Below, piece after piece: positions 12,020-13,531 of a DNA stretch of 13,531 bases (the stretch's first letter is position 1; every line of letters starts with the position of its first letter). The translations under genes were made by a program, and so were the position numbers. This stretch comes from Bryobacterales bacterium. GTDB lineage: Bacteria; Acidobacteriota; Terriglobia; Bryobacterales; Bryobacteraceae. A model generated the notes under the pieces. It ran no database searches and was not told where the DNA came from. It was given only the letters and a program-made list of their open reading frames with translations. The stretch is taken from NCBI GenBank assembly GCA_003142355.1, contig PLMF01000238.1:1-13531 (forward strand), in the 5' to 3' direction.

Positions 12020-13507
12020 ATGCGAAATTGTGACTTGACACGGCGCACGTTCGTGGGAGCGGTAGCGGCCGCGGGGCTCATGGCCGCGGACGAGGGTTGG
12101 GTGGAGCTGTTCAACAAGCGCGACCTGGACGGATGGCGCCCGAGCGAGAACAAAGGCTCCTGGAAGGCGGTAAACGGCGAACTGGCGGCCGACGGGCCGA
12201 GGTCGCACTTGTTCTATACCGGTCCGGTGCGCGGCGCCAACTTCCGCAACTTCGAGCTCGAAGTCGAGGCGCTGGCGCGCCCCGGCTGCAACTCGGGAGT
12301 CTTCTTCCACACCGCCTACCAGGAGACGGGCTTCCCGCTGAAAGGCTTTGAGGTCCAGATCGACAACACCGCGGCGGGTGAAGGCACATACCGTGAGAGA
12401 AAGAAGACCGGTTCGCTCTACGGCCTGCGCAACATCTACAAGCAACTCATCCCCGACGACCAGTGGTTCAAAATCTACGTGGTGGTGCGCGGCAAGACCA
12501 TCCAGGTGCGGCTCAATGGGATGTTGCTGGTGGATTACACCGAACCGGCGCCGCCCATCATGGCGGAGGGCGACGAACGCCAGCGTGTCCTCGACCGCGG
12601 CACCTTTGCGCTCGAATGCCACAATGACGGGTCGAAGGCGCGGTTTCGGAGCGTGCGCGTCCGGCCGCTCCCGGATGATCTTCCCACGGCTGGCCCCACC
12701 CCCGTGGTGGACGACGTCTTCCGGCAAATCGTCACCATGGGCGCGCACAACATCCCCATGGTGGACTATCACGTCCATTTGAAAGGCGGTCTCACGCTCG
12801 AGCAGGCGCTGGCGAAATCGCGCCAAGACGGCATCCAGTATGGAATCGCGGTGAACTGCGGAAAGGGTTTCCCCACCGAGAACGACGAGGGCGTCCGAAC
12901 GTTCGTGGATAGCCTCAAGGGCCAACCCGTGTTCATAGCCATGCAGGGCGAGGGCCGCGAATGGACGCAGATGTTCTCGCGGCGGGCGGTGGCGTTGTTC
13001 GACTATACCTTCACCGACTCGATGACGTGGACCGACAACCGTGGACGGCGTATGCGCCTGTGGATTCCCGAGGAAGTCGGCGCCATCGCCGATGCCCAGG
13101 AGTTCATGGATACGCTGGTCGAGCGGGCGGTCGGAATTCTGGAGCGGGAGCCCATCGATATTTACGCCAACCCGACCTTCCTGCCGGATCTGCTCGCGAA
13201 AGACTACGACCGGCTCTGGACCGAGAAACGGATGAAGCAGGTCATCGGCGCCGCCGCGCGCAACGGAGTGGCCATCGAGCTCAACAATCGCTATCGTCTG
13301 CCCAGCCTGGCGTTCGTCCGGATGGCGAAGGAAGCCGGATGCAAGTTCAGCTTCGGAACCAATAACACGGGTCCGGACGACCTGGGGCGTTGCGAGTACG
13401 GGCTGCGCATGGCGACCGAGTGCAAGCTGGGGTGGCAGGATTTCTTCGTGCCCGGCGCCTGGGGGCCCAAGGCGGTGGAGCGCAAGGGCGGGGCGCTCCG
13501 AGGCTGA
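12020..13507 (+). CDS. Tat-exported DUF1080 + PHP-like metallohydrolase fusion
   Basis: A 495-residue two-domain protein. Residues 1-23 are a Tat signal (TRRTFVGAVAAAGLMAA). Residues 25-216 form a DUF1080 domain, a concanavalin-like jelly roll now linked to 3-keto-disaccharide hydrolysis and to sugar binding; typical blocks are LFNKRDLDGW (30-39), FELEVEALARPGCNSGVFF (78-96), GFEVQIDN (109-116) and a C-terminal strand ending RSVRVRPL. After a proline-rich linker, residues 232-480 resemble a PHP-type metal hydrolase: DYHVHL (249-254) supplies an HxH pair, EGREW (311-315), NPTFLP (384-389) and ELNNRYRLPS (420-429) follow. The place usually read as GTDAH is FGTNN (445-449), so the normal Asp and His ligands are absent. 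It is divergent from the galactonate-dehydratase operon. Function beyond carbohydrate-related hydrolysis or binding is unknown. Confidence 0.78.
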   Translation: MRNCDLTRRTFVGAVAAAGLMAADEGWVELFNKRDLDGWRPSENKGSWKAVNGELAADGPRSHLFYTGPVRGANFRNFELEVEALARPGCNSGVFFHTAYQETGFPLKGFEVQIDNTAAGEGTYRERKKTGSLYGLRNIYKQLIPDDQWFKIYVVVRGKTIQVRLNGMLLVDYTEPAPPIMAEGDERQRVLDRGTFALECHNDGSKARFRSVRVRPLPDDLPTAGPTPVVDDVFRQIVTMGAHNIPMVDYHVHLKGGLTLEQALAKSRQDGIQYGIAVNCGKGFPTENDEGVRTFVDSLKGQPVFIAMQGEGREWTQMFSRRAVALFDYTFTDSMTWTDNRGRRMRLWIPEEVGAIADAQEFMDTLVERAVGILEREPIDIYANPTFLPDLLAKDYDRLWTEKRMKQVIGAAARNGVAIELNNRYRLPSLAFVRMAKEAGCKFSFGTNNTGPDDLGRCEYGLRMATECKLGWQDFFVPGAWGPKAVERKGGALRG

Positions 13508-13531
13508 GAAACCCGCGCCTTACGCCAGCTT

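Noticed and set aside
11036..12925. 629-codon open frame on the minus strand spanning the divergent intergenic region
   Set aside because: It runs antisense to the DUF1080 gene, through the transporter remnant, then out of frame through the dehydratase. No family pattern; its only notable part is the SD-ATG at 11761, reported separately.
1..13531. tRNA, rRNA, integrase or insertion-sequence transposase
   Set aside because: I looked for cloverleaf tRNA features, rRNA segments and transposase or integrase motifs and saw none that I could support, so the decay near the left end cannot be tied to a specific mobile element.

Overview
The window looks like a chromosomal segment of a high-GC soil bacterium, most likely an Acidobacteriota of the Solibacter/Bryobacter type. 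This is inferred from the gene mix: Tat-exported enolase-superfamily dehydratases, RraA-like proteins with signal peptides, a DUF1080 protein and many orphan toxin-antitoxin genes. No rRNA or other phylogenetic marker is present, so the assignment is tentative.

Left third (1-3380), an accessory region with much decay. It holds a 12-bp tandem repeat at the very edge, a DUF3800 protein (417-1466, +), a GGTTTCGG minisatellite with a 35-bp higher-order period (1509-1602), and remnants of small partner-gene pairs. On the minus strand a DUF433 antitoxin-like gene overlaps by ATGA the first 14 codons of a DUF5615 PIN-like toxin, whose remainder is gone; a DUF2442 gene follows directly. On the plus strand an 85-residue antitoxin-like gene is followed by only the first 23 codons of an HNH nuclease. 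Between 2850 and 3212 lie 2.3 copies of a 156-158-bp tandem repeat, each with the palindrome CCCAATTGGG.

Right two thirds (3383-13507), a sugar-acid cluster. A tight five-gene plus-strand operon encodes a Tat-exported mannonate-dehydratase-like enzyme, an ACS-type MFS transporter, an exported RraA-like protein, a cytoplasmic FGGY kinase and a BASS-type permease with an N-terminal extension. Converging on it is a two-gene minus-strand operon with a Tat-exported galactonate-dehydratase-like enzyme and a second exported RraA-like protein; a GC-rich inverted repeat lies at the junction. Divergent from that operon is a Tat-exported DUF1080 + PHP-like fusion. Just upstream of the fusion lies a frameshifted, deleted second copy of the MFS gene's 3' end.

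How the genes may work together (inference): aldonic or uronic sugar acids are dehydrated outside the cytoplasm to 2-keto-3-deoxy acids, RraA-like aldolase/decarboxylase enzymes cleave or decarboxylate them there, the MFS and BASS carriers import acids or pyruvate-like products, and the FGGY kinase phosphorylates an imported polyol or sugar. The exported location of normally cytoplasmic enzyme families, present in two copies each, is the most interesting aspect. Substrates cannot be fixed from sequence alone.
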